From CAYMUR01 sp964393615 (GTDB taxonomy: Bacteria > Planctomycetota > Planctomycetia > Pirellulales > Pirellulaceae): a stretch of DNA of 24,369 bases. Shown here piece after piece: positions 17,269 through 24,295 of the stretch. The stretch lies in assembly GCA_964393615.1 (NCBI GenBank), contig CAYMUR010000080.1, positions 1 through 24,369 on the forward strand. The letters are read 5' to 3'. The stretch's first letter is position 1, and each line of letters opens with the position of its first letter. The position numbers and the translations under genes are program-made. Under the pieces are notes generated by a model that was given only the letters and a program-made list of their open reading frames with translations, was not told the origin of the DNA and made no database searches.

Positions 17269-17305
17269 ACAACAGACCCTGTCACGTCACAACAGACCCT
17301 GTCAC
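17269..17305. repeat. 17-bp direct repeat in the leader of the S1 gene
   Basis: ACAACAGACCCTGTCAC occurs exactly at 17269-17285 and again at 17289-17305, giving a 20-base period. Read on the minus strand it lies about 180-215 bases upstream of the S1 start codon, in the probable promoter or leader. Confidence 0.92.
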
Positions 17306-17464
17306 TTGCGAGCTGCTTACAGCACGGACAAAATGACCCGTCATTGCAACCCGTCAAACAGTTATCATGCTGCTAAACTAGCAGCACCGTAGTCTAGCAT
17401 CTTGCAATCAGTCCGGATAGGCTGGCTCACGCTAGTCGATTGTAATTGATGATTTTTCGTTTCC

Positions 17465-18070
17465 ATGAAAACTCACCCTAAGCTGACCGGGAATTATGAC
17501 ATGTTTCGATTTGATTCAAGCCGTTACGGACTCACTGTCCAACACCTCCTCGTTGAGGACCGCCCGTGTGATCTGGGACCTGGTAAGCCACGACGTTCAC
17601 AACACGAAGCGCTGAGCCAACTGGATATCGATACTCTATTCGCCGACCAAGAAATTAGTGATGGCGACATGGCACATTGCTGCTTGGCAGCACTCTGGCT
17701 GAACCACGATTTTTTGGACGAATCGCATACGATCAGCCAGTCGGTCCACTCACCAACGGGCAGCTACTGGCACGGTATCATGCACCGCCGAGAAACCGAT
17801 TATTCAAATGCAAAATATTGGTTTCGGCGTACCGGTAATCATGAGATCTTTCCAGAGCTTTGTTTGGCAGCACGGGAGTTGGCTCAAACACAAACTTTGG
17901 ATCAGGAGACCCATTTTCTTGTGGACCAGGCAAACTGGGAAGCAGCAGATTTTGTAGATCTTTGCCAAGTGGTGACTAGCAGTAACACTGACTCAGAATT
18001 TTTGGCGCAAAAGATTGCACACGTCGAATGGCAACTGTTATTTAACTACTGTTATCAACGCGCACTGTAA
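17465..18070 (+). CDS. conserved protein of unknown function (WHGIMHRRE motif)
   Basis: The 201-residue protein has no signal peptide or membrane segment and is predicted to be cytoplasmic and largely alpha-helical. A central block, YWHGIMHRRETDYSNAKYWF (residues 101-120), dense in His, Trp, Arg and Asp, has the look of an active or metal-binding site. I associate it with a widely spread but uncharacterised family in planctomycetes and other bacteria, from memory and without a name. Upstream the helix AHCCLAALWLNHDFLDESHTI adds more His. No SD is visible before the ATG at 17465, but the alternative Met at residue 13 would remove little. Neighbours (S1 divergently upstream, protoporphyrinogen oxidase 471 bases downstream) do not suggest a pathway. 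Confidence 0.8.
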   Translation: MKTHPKLTGNYDMFRFDSSRYGLTVQHLLVEDRPCDLGPGKPRRSQHEALSQLDIDTLFADQEISDGDMAHCCLAALWLNHDFLDESHTISQSVHSPTGSYWHGIMHRRETDYSNAKYWFRRTGNHEIFPELCLAARELAQTQTLDQETHFLVDQANWEAADFVDLCQVVTSSNTDSEFLAQKIAHVEWQLLFNYCYQRAL

Positions 18071-18541
18071 CGTCAATCTCTCGAAACGGCTACGATTGAA
18101 GCGATTGCAAAACCATTGAATTAGACCCCGGGGTGTTGGAAAATCCCGATCCAACCACAAACAATCACTGACCTGGAGTGGCACAACTCGTTTAGCCAGT
18201 ACCAGAGGTAGACAATAAAATTCAGGCTAAATCCGAGTTAGCATCCGCTTGCCGCCGTCTCCACTCTACCTCAACAGTTTACACCTTGCATTATGCCAAA
18301 AACAAGTCATCCATTCATTTGACTTGCAATTCACCACTGAAATAGCATATTGTCCGGTAACGACTCTAGAGACCCTTCGAGAAGCAACTGAAACATTCTG
18401 ACCATCGGACTCACGTCTTCCACTTGATTCAAACCATCGATCATTTTCCTGGCTTGAACCCTGCAAATCTTCGATGTGTGACTTGACACGGTTTTCGCTC
18501 ACATCACCACACAGCCCTGGTAGCCTGAGGAAAAACGCTCC
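18071..18541. other. 471-bp spacer, no gene seen
   Basis: There is one small hairpin (GTTGGA 18135-18140 with TCCAAC 18150-18155) just downstream of the preceding gene, without a T tract, so it is not a standard terminator. A minus-strand open frame at 18266-18502 has no family features. The SD for the next gene (TGAGG, 18526-18530) lies at the end. Confidence 0.5.
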
Positions 18542-19975
18542 ATGAACTATGAACCCGCTGATCCTAGACGACGTTTTGCTGTAATCGGTGGCGGAATCAC
18601 TGGCTTAGCGGCGGCTCACCGTCTGGTGGAACTTGAACCGGCAGCAAAAGTAACACTTTTTGAAGCTAGTCATCGCTTCGGAGGGACACTGTGGACGGAC
18701 AACGACGACGGCTTTCTGATCGAACAGGGGGCCGATAGTTTTATCACCAAAGATCCTTGGGCCCTCAACCTGTGCCATCGCCTTGGTTTGACGGACGAGT
18801 TAATTTCGACCAATCTCGTTCATCGTGGAGCCAAGGTAGTAAAAAAAGGGCGACTACACCACCTTCCCGCAGGGTTTCAACTGATGGCAACACCCCATCT
18901 GTTGCCGATTCTCACCTCTCCTCTCCTTAGTTTGCCTGGCCGATTGCGAATGGCAAAGGAGCGTTTTATAAGACCACGCGACAACTACCAAGAGGAAAGC
19001 CTTGCTGAGTTTGCCAGCCGTCGTCTGGGCCGTGAAGCGTTTGAATGGCTCGTCGAACCGCTCATTAGCGGTATCTTTACTGCGGATGCTCGTCGTCTAA
19101 GCGTGGCTGCAGCGGTCCCACAGTTCGTCGAAATGGAACGTCGTTGGGGAAGCCTGACACGTGGAATGCAACAACAACGTAACACTGAACGCGCTCACAC
19201 CTCAACAACTACGGGCGCTCGTTATGAGTTGTTTACCTCGTTACGAAACGGTATGGGCTCACTGGTTGAAGCGTTAACGACTCGATTACAGGGCCAATCG
19301 CTTGAGACCGGCTGTCGGATTAGAAATGTCAGTACCACGAGCGACGGTCGTTGGAAGATCATGTCAGCGAAGGACAGCAAACCTCAATACTTTCACGGTG
19401 TAATTTTAGCTATCGCGGCACCGACCGCAGCGGATCTAATTCGAGATGAATTGCCGGCACTCGCCAGCCAGCTGGAAAACATCGAATACGCGAGTTCTGC
19501 CATGGTGTCGTTAAGCTACCATACTGGGCAAGTTGCTCGTCCGATAAATTGTTTCGGTATCGTCGTTCCCGCCGTCGAACAACGGCCTATCTTGGCCGCC
19601 AGTTTTTCAAGCATTAAATTTTCCGGGAGAGCACCGCAGGGGCATTTGTTGGTTCGCGTATTTCTCGGTGGTGCAATGAATCCCGGTTTGGTCCAGTTAC
19701 CTGATAAGGATTTATCAGATTTGGCAAGTAACGAGCTGGAGGAACTACTGGGCATCGAAGGTAAACCAGGATTTTGCCAGGTCACTCGCTGGGAACGCGC
19801 CATGCCACAATACAACATCGGACACCTAGAGAAAGTCGACAATATCGAGCGGCAGGTAGATCGGATTGCCGGATTGGAGTTGGCTGGAAATTCATACCGC
19901 GGTGTAGGTATTCCACAATGCATACACAGTGGTGAACGTGCTGCAGAGGTACTACTACAGTATTCTGATGCATAA
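18542..19975 (+). CDS. hemG: protoporphyrinogen/coproporphyrinogen oxidase (FAD-dependent, HemY type)
   Basis: The 477-residue flavoprotein opens with the dinucleotide-binding motif FAVIGGGITGLAAAHRL (residues 12-28). The family's second motif is GGTLWTDNDDGFLIEQGADSF, with the conserved GADSF. EWLVEPLISGIFTADARRLSV is the diagnostic protoporphyrinogen oxidase segment. The C-terminus GLELAGNSYRGVGIPQCIHSGERAAE closes the FAD site. It performs the six-electron oxidation giving protoporphyrin IX, or acts on coproporphyrinogen III in the coproporphyrin-dependent route; sequence by eye cannot separate these. It is likely membrane-associated without a helix of its own. The length is normal. The naming follows the oxygen-dependent HemG/HemY family, not the flavodoxin-like E. 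coli HemG. No other haem genes are in the window. SD TGAGG lies 11 bases before the ATG. Confidence 0.95.
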   Translation: MNYEPADPRRRFAVIGGGITGLAAAHRLVELEPAAKVTLFEASHRFGGTLWTDNDDGFLIEQGADSFITKDPWALNLCHRLGLTDELISTNLVHRGAKVVKKGRLHHLPAGFQLMATPHLLPILTSPLLSLPGRLRMAKERFIRPRDNYQEESLAEFASRRLGREAFEWLVEPLISGIFTADARRLSVAAAVPQFVEMERRWGSLTRGMQQQRNTERAHTSTTTGARYELFTSLRNGMGSLVEALTTRLQGQSLETGCRIRNVSTTSDGRWKIMSAKDSKPQYFHGVILAIAAPTAADLIRDELPALASQLENIEYASSAMVSLSYHTGQVARPINCFGIVVPAVEQRPILAASFSSIKFSGRAPQGHLLVRVFLGGAMNPGLVQLPDKDLSDLASNELEELLGIEGKPGFCQVTRWERAMPQYNIGHLEKVDNIERQVDRIAGLELAGNSYRGVGIPQCIHSGERAAEVLLQYSDA

Positions 19976-20639
19976 AAAGAGCATGCTTCTTTACTGATGG
20001 TCTTTTTACGTTTTGAAGATGGCGTTGACAAAACTCCGAAAAAATGAGCATTTCTTTTTGCAGCGTAGCCTATCAGACCATCAATATGAATTGGTTCTTG
20101 CGTTCTCTATTTCGTCCAACTCAAATACCGTTTCCCGATCACAAGGTGACGAAGATAGAATATTAGCTTCTATTTTGTAAAAGTCAGCGCCGAATTACAG
20201 CATTTGTAATGGCAGATCGCATTCGACAGAACGACGACATTTCGATGCATACGTCTTCGGATTCGAGTCTCAAAAGGGAAACTCCTCAAGGGGCCCCAAA
20301 AATCAAATGCGTGTCACCATCTTGATGGTGATACCACCAAAACGGTGAACCTGTAGAACGCCTGGTTACTCGGTAGAGTGGCCGTCGTTTCCACCCTTCC
20401 TTGGGCATTGATGGCTTGACGCATGGTGAAAATTATTGCCGTGGTTCGCGCCCCTAATTCTGCATTGAATCCGTCTAGTTCTCACTGCTTTGCGGAGACC
20501 CCACCAAGCTGGTGAATTTTACATAAGCATATATTTTAACATGACTTATGACGTGGACACCAAACACGTGTCACCAGCATTGTGAATCGTGCTCCCCGGC
20601 TTATCAGCAAGCAGCGAAGCGTCATTTTTTCGGGAACAT
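19976..20639. other. long spacer after hemG
   Basis: No gene longer than about 30 codons is convincing here. It holds a perfect 8+8 dyad at 20314-20331 and a widely spaced 9-bp inverted repeat (TGATGGTCT 19995-20003 with AGACCATCA 20075-20083). No terminator with a T tract follows hemG directly. Confidence 0.5.
20314..20331. promoter_or_regulatory. 18-bp palindromic dyad, possible operator
   Basis: TCACCATC and GATGGTGA are perfect inverted copies separated by TT. The two-base centre is too small for a stable RNA hairpin loop without opening a pair and no T run follows, so a dimeric protein site is more likely than a terminator. It lies about 370 bases before the sigma-54 promoter. Confidence 0.35.
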
Positions 20640-20683
20640 CTTACGACTTAGCGACTTACGAGACGGTTTTCTTCAATCGTAAG
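20640..20683. promoter_or_regulatory. three CTTACGA elements upstream of the sigma-54 promoter
   Basis: CTTACGA occurs at 20640-20646 and 20655-20661 in direct orientation (15-base period) and inverted as TCGTAAG at 20677-20683. A one-mismatch variant (CTTATGA) occurs near 20545. They lie immediately upstream of the -24 element. They may be activator (enhancer-binding protein) sites, though they are closer to the promoter than usual. Confidence 0.4.
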
Positions 20684-20686
20684 AAC

Positions 20687-20703
20687 TTGGCACGAGGCTT
20701 GCT
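20687..20703 (+). promoter_or_regulatory. sigma-54 (RpoN) -24/-12 promoter
   Basis: TTGGCACGAGGCTTGCT matches the sigma-54 consensus TTGGCACR-N4-TTGCW at every fixed position. The invariant GG (20689-20690) and GC (20701-20702) are separated by exactly ten bases. Transcription would start around 20713-20715, giving a leader of about 35 bases to the small gene at 20750. No other match of this quality was found in the window. Confidence 0.85.
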
Positions 20704-20749
20704 TTTGTCTGTACCGGAAAACCTGAGATTTATCACAAGGAGATCCTGT

Positions 20750-20884
20750 ATGGCACGAGCAGCGGCTGGTGTAGCAAAGCACTTATCCAAAGGTTTCACG
20801 TTAATGGCATTGTTGCCGTTTTACGTCGCTCTGGAATGTACCTCGATCATTGACCATGTCACAGGTATTGCGAATCGACCGTAG
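20750..20884 (+). CDS. 44-residue hydrophobic small protein under sigma-54 control
   Basis: A strong SD (AAGGAG, 20737-20742) lies 7 bases before this ATG, the best ribosome site in the window. The product is 44 residues: a basic N-terminus (MARAAAGVAKHLSKG) that could form an amphipathic helix, a hydrophobic segment FTLMALLPFYVALE at 16-29, and a polar tail. It may insert in or lie on the membrane; the hydrophobic stretch is short for a full transmembrane helix unless it extends to about residue 34. The perfect sigma-54 promoter 47 bases upstream makes it a real, inducible gene in my view. The same frame stays open back to 20582, but that longer form would start upstream of the promoter and lacks an SD. 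I do not recognise a family. No gene follows closely on the strand, so it appears monocistronic. Confidence 0.68.
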   Translation: MARAAAGVAKHLSKGFTLMALLPFYVALECTSIIDHVTGIANRP

Positions 20885-21178
20885 ACAAAATGGTCAGCGA
20901 GTACAGCGAGAGTTGTGAATCCAAGTAGTACACACCTATGAAGGTGATCCGAGCCTATTCGGGCCTGAGGATGGCCTCGTAGACCGGGTAGCAACACAAG
21001 TAAATCGCACTTGGTGAATGCTGGTTACAACAAAGTAGCAACCAACTACTTCGCATTGGGTGAACAAAAAGGTTGTTTACATAAATATATTTTGGTTTGC
21101 ATTTTGCTTGGTTTAAAAGAGTGTTTGATCTGTTGCAAGTGAGTAGTTGCAAGTGAGTAAATGTAACGAGGCCAACGT
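20885..21178. other. spacer with tandem duplication upstream of the receiver-like gene
   Basis: This 294-base stretch has no gene. It contains an AT-rich section near 21080-21120 and the 14-bp tandem duplication (21132-21159) just ahead of the next gene's SD (GAGG, 21168-21171). Confidence 0.5.
21132..21159 (+). repeat. 14-bp tandem duplication in a leader
   Basis: GTTGCAAGTGAGTA is present twice in perfect tandem, ending 19 bases before the ATG of the receiver-like gene. It may alter the leader or promoter spacing. Confidence 0.95.
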
Positions 21179-21685
21179 ATGAGCATTTTCGAGACAGATT
21201 TTGGAGTCGCGACGGAACAAATTCAGGTCGTCCCGTCTTTTCCCATTCACCGACAGACATCCTTGTACAGGTGCCTGGTGGTATCCGCCAGTCAGTTGCG
21301 ACGCGAACAGTTAAGCGAAGCGGCATCCGACGGAGGTTGGGAAACAGTCGTATGTGACGATGCAGAAAACGCATTAACGGATTTCCTCCATTCCAAGTTC
21401 CAGTTGGTGTTTATCGACTTGGATGGATTTGGTGCAACTCCGCAAGAAGATTTTCGCGAGTTGTGCGAGCAGGTAGTTGTTCATGCAGACAACGCCTTGC
21501 TGGTAGTTTGTGGCCATGAAGGCGACGCCTTGGAAGAGATCTGGGCCAGACAATTAGGTATCTGGCTCTATCTGTCAGGCGTGGCCGACCAATGTGAAGG
21601 AATCACCGAGTTGTGTGACGAAGCGCGTGGTGTCGTCGAACATCTCGAAAAAGCGGAAAAACGGATGGATACCGCTACGACGTAA
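21179..21685 (+). CDS. receiver-like (CheY-fold) protein lacking key phosphorylation residues
   Basis: The 168-residue protein has a receiver-like pattern from about residue 28: strand YRCLVVSAS, helix QLRREQLSEAASDGG, strand ETVVCDDAENALTDFL, then QLVFIDLDGFG with Asp80 at the phosphoacceptor position, and a later strand ALLVVCGHEG. The acidic pair that normally follows the first strand and binds magnesium is replaced by SAS (36-38), and the conserved Lys near the fifth strand is not seen (GIWLYLSGVADQ). It is therefore probably an atypical or pseudo-receiver, acting by protein binding rather than phosphorylation. There is no output domain, but a helical tail (about 144-163) could pair with a partner. 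SD GAGG sits 7 bases upstream. The small basic protein gene follows after 106 bases. Assignment rests on fold pattern, not on strong motif identity. Confidence 0.65.
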   Translation: MSIFETDFGVATEQIQVVPSFPIHRQTSLYRCLVVSASQLRREQLSEAASDGGWETVVCDDAENALTDFLHSKFQLVFIDLDGFGATPQEDFRELCEQVVVHADNALLVVCGHEGDALEEIWARQLGIWLYLSGVADQCEGITELCDEARGVVEHLEKAEKRMDTATT

Positions 21686-21791
21686 GGTTTGGCTGCGCAA
21701 CGGCTAGGTGCCTTGGTGGCTTGGGTTAGTTACCGAATTTAACGCACCTGTGTGGTTTTCGTTTGACACGTAATTTACTACAGGAGAACAC

Positions 21792-21980
21792 ATGAATGCT
21801 TCAGTGAGTCTGTATGAAGATCAAGAATTGTCTTATGCTTTTAAAAGTCGACCCAATTCGACTTCTGGGAACAGCCCCAGTGAAAATAACTCAACTCGGG
21901 CTCGATTCGGTCGACGATCCAAAGCCCCGCAATCATTCAATGGAATGCATCGTCGTCGTAAAAAGAAAATTCGCTGGTAG
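21792..21980 (+). CDS. 62-residue basic protein with Arg/Lys-rich C-terminus
   Basis: A good SD (AGGAG, 21782-21786) lies 5 bases before the ATG, and a perfect terminator follows the stop by about 70 bases, so this is a genuine gene. The N-terminal half is polar and low in order (Ser, Asn, Pro rich). The C-terminal third ends FNGMHRRRKKKIRW, a strongly basic tail suited to RNA, DNA or ribosome binding. Tails of this form occur, as far as I recall, in small planctomycete proteins of unknown function, but I cannot name a family. It could be a nucleic-acid-binding or ribosome-associated factor; this is inference from charge alone. Its closeness to the pseudo-receiver gene upstream may be functional. 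Confidence 0.75.
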   Translation: MNASVSLYEDQELSYAFKSRPNSTSGNSPSENNSTRARFGRRSKAPQSFNGMHRRRKKKIRW

Positions 21981-22049
21981 AGAATAACTACCTAACGAAA
22001 ACGGTCTAGAGGCATGAAAATCATCTATGCCCTGACCAGAATTCACTCG

Positions 22050-22084
22050 GATCGGCAGGTATTTTTTCCTGCCGATCTTTTTTT
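22050..22084 (+). terminator. rho-independent terminator after the small basic protein gene
   Basis: GATCGGCAGG (22050-22059) pairs perfectly with CCTGCCGATC (22068-22077) around an 8-base loop, followed by seven Ts. It ends the 21179-21980 transcript. Confidence 0.95.
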
Positions 22085-22230
22085 GGTAACAGCTACAAGT
22101 CCCTGTTCAAATCAAAAGACTTTTAATAACGCATTCCATCGCTTGAGTCTCACACACACAGCCGGTCACACAAAACCAAAACGAAACGGTTTTGCAAAGG
22201 AATCTGTCGCACACTTATTGACACGACAAG

Positions 22231-23835
22231 TCATCTTTTTTTAGTCGTCGTCACAGATCTCGCGGTCGTGGGCCGACGAACATAAACGTCAACTGCCCCT
22301 AACGCATATCGGTTTTCTGCGTGCACATAAGCCCTCACATGACACGGGCCTTGTGCCCGGGTTGGCACCTTCACGTCCAATGTAAATTCACCTGTTCCTA
22401 TCGTGTGCCGTTGGAACGTCCACCGTTTGTCGTTAGCGTGTTGAGAAACTTGATTCATCTCCTGCAAAGCCTGGTTGGAGAGTTCAAACTGGTGCCTGGG
22501 TGTAGGCTGAAACGTTAAGCGGTCCCGCCGGGAAACAAGTTCAAGCAATAATTTGCCCGCAACGGGTGATGCGCCGCGGACTTCGAGCCGTTCGCCAGCC
22601 CTAACATATTTGGGAATTTCCAAGGTAATCCGTTGCGCATACCTTAACTTTAAAAGTGGATCACCAAGTAGATTAAACAAGTTGACGTGCTCCAAACATT
22701 CAGCATCCATTTGCTTAGAGTCCGGACTGACCGCCTTGGCCAAAGAATCGAGTCGTCGACGCTGGCTATCCCGTTGTTTGGAAACGGTCCGGCGTTTGCC
22801 ATGCAACATTATTTCTCCCAAGGTAGGCCGTTCATTCGTAAAAAACTCGTGTAGCAATTCTGTTCCAAGTACCGCCATGCCGTAGGGCATCGTGACACGA
22901 GAACCGCAAATAACAGCAACCGGGCCTTGAGGAGCCCGCAGCATTAATTCTGCCAAACACTCGTCCGAACCATCAAACGCACCGCTATAACAGGCCAATA
23001 ACACAGCGATGGGACCAGCAGATGGGCAATTCAAGCGCCCTACTGTCTCTGCTCTCAAGACAGGTGCATACCCAGCCGGCGTCCGAAGATGGTCTAATTG
23101 TGTACGGTGTCCGTGGCCCAAATAAACCCAAACAAAACAACCAGCGTCCAACCGCTGGACAACCGTCTGTTCAAATTCGACCGGATTAGGACAGTAAGGA
23201 CTGCGCCAATTGGCATAGAGCATCGGCGTATCGTAAGACGCTGGAATACGATCTATGAGGATCTTCTTCGTGGCATTTTCCAAAACCATATCCGTCAGCA
23301 AACCGAACCCACTCGCACCAGCCACAAAACTGATCTTCCTCCTCCAAATTCCGACATCGTGAGACCTCTCATAATCCAAGATTTTGTTGATGACCGATTT
23401 TAACTCAGCCGGCGTATCGACGCATAACCGCCCCACAGCCACATCGGGTATTCGGTCACCGTCGAGGTCCGCATACCAGTTATCGGTAGCGATGTCCTTT
23501 TCGGAACCCCAACGGACATTTACTTCTGCTGCAGCAAGATAAGTTGGCAGACTGCGCGACAAAGTCTGACGGTTAGTTGTTCCGGTTGGTGCGACATCTC
23601 CTATCAAAACAATGAACCGTAAGTTGCCACCGGTCGCCGCTTGGCGTATCGCCGCACGAATCTCTTCTGGTCTCGCACAGTCCGTTACGATGCTTAATTG
23701 ATGTCCTTCGTCCTGACGGTACTCAAGCCAGGGCTCCAGGGTTTGTAGAAATTCAGAAGGGCAAACAACAACCGTATCAACTGGAACCAACAAAACCTGA
23801 CCAGCCATCCATAACAATGCAGCAACCGATGACAT
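22231..23835 (-). CDS. gingipain-type cysteine peptidase (family C25)
   Basis: The 534-residue protein has the C25 architecture. An alpha/beta subdomain (VLIGDVAPTG; WYADLDGDRIPDVAVGRL at about 120-137, a family signature) leads to the caspase-like catalytic domain with His241 in VYLGHGHRTQ and Cys282 in LLACYSGAFDG, the catalytic dyad. FNLLGDPLLKLRY ends the peptidase part near residue 399, and residues 405-534 resemble the immunoglobulin-like domain that follows in gingipains. The N-terminus (VAALLWMAGQVLLVPVDTVVV) could be a signal peptide, but its cleavage site is poor and it may instead be a first strand. The long propeptide and C-terminal sorting domains of Porphyromonas gingipains are absent. 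Cleavage specificity cannot be told from sequence. The gene is convergent with the small basic gene and has no visible operon partner. Confidence 0.9.
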   Translation of the reverse strand: MSSVAALLWMAGQVLLVPVDTVVVCPSEFLQTLEPWLEYRQDEGHQLSIVTDCARPEEIRAAIRQAATGGNLRFIVLIGDVAPTGTTNRQTLSRSLPTYLAAAEVNVRWGSEKDIATDNWYADLDGDRIPDVAVGRLCVDTPAELKSVINKILDYERSHDVGIWRRKISFVAGASGFGLLTDMVLENATKKILIDRIPASYDTPMLYANWRSPYCPNPVEFEQTVVQRLDAGCFVWVYLGHGHRTQLDHLRTPAGYAPVLRAETVGRLNCPSAGPIAVLLACYSGAFDGSDECLAELMLRAPQGPVAVICGSRVTMPYGMAVLGTELLHEFFTNERPTLGEIMLHGKRRTVSKQRDSQRRRLDSLAKAVSPDSKQMDAECLEHVNLFNLLGDPLLKLRYAQRITLEIPKYVRAGERLEVRGASPVAGKLLLELVSRRDRLTFQPTPRHQFELSNQALQEMNQVSQHANDKRWTFQRHTIGTGEFTLDVKVPTRAQGPCHVRAYVHAENRYALGAVDVYVRRPTTARSVTTTKKR

Positions 23836-23979
23836 TCCGTTTTGGTCCCGTTGATAAAAGTTGATGATTTACGGTCGATCAACAACAATGGCTTGAATCT
23901 CAAGCACTGCTTCCCACAAAATCCCCGTGTAGGATAAGCGGAAAATAAACCCAGCGATCCTCCAGAAAAAAGTCACCTA

Positions 23980-24003
23980 CCAAACACATGCCCAAACACA
24001 TGC
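23980..24003. repeat. 12-bp tandem duplication
   Basis: CCAAACACATGC is repeated exactly, head to tail. Confidence 0.95.
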
Positions 24004-24007
24004 ATTG

Positions 24008-24037
24008 CCGCGTTGTATGATCGCCGCGCTGTATGAT
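24008..24037. repeat. near-perfect 14-bp direct repeat
   Basis: CCGCGTTGTATGAT (24008-24021) and CCGCGCTGTATGAT (24024-24037) differ at one base and are 2 bases apart. They start 4 bases after another tandem duplication. Confidence 0.93.
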
Positions 24038-24295
24038 TGTAGGCTGCAGGTTGTAGCTGGCAAAACATTAACAGGCAACCCGGATGGCTGGCCCTGTTAA
24101 TCAGCTATCACAAGGCACCTGTTGGATCCACCACACAAGGATTGAGCACAGCCGGGCGTTTTGAGGGACTTTTCCTTGATTGGTGACCGAGTTACAATAG
24201 TAGGTATCCCAATCATCTGTATTGGATTGGCACAACCTATCTACACGGTCAGATTGTTGCGCATTTTTATTGCGAATGTCCGATAGGTTCTTTAT

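Larger units (their letters stand above)
23836..24295. other. 460-bp spacer between C25 peptidase and tRNA-Gly
   Basis: No gene is seen. It holds two adjacent short duplications (23980-24003, 24008-24037) and a 6-bp inverted repeat (CCAATC 24209-24214 with GATTGG 24225-24230) upstream of the tRNA. A TACAAT at 24193-24198 resembles a -10 element but lacks a good -35, so the tRNA promoter is not assigned. Confidence 0.5.

Noticed and set aside
17769..17783. Second sigma-54-like sequence (TGGCACGG...ATGC)
   Set aside because: The GG to GC spacing is eleven, not ten, and it lies inside a coding region.
18266..18502. 78-codon minus-strand open frame upstream of hemG
   Set aside because: No SD, no recognisable motif and odd composition; likely chance.
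20582..20749. In-frame upstream extension of the 44-residue small protein to 100 residues
   Set aside because: The extension would start upstream of the sigma-54 promoter and contain it; the internal ATG has the strong SD.
21763..21768. TTGACA as a -35 for the small basic protein gene
   Set aside because: A -10 at normal spacing would fall on the SD, leaving no leader; no -10 match is seen.
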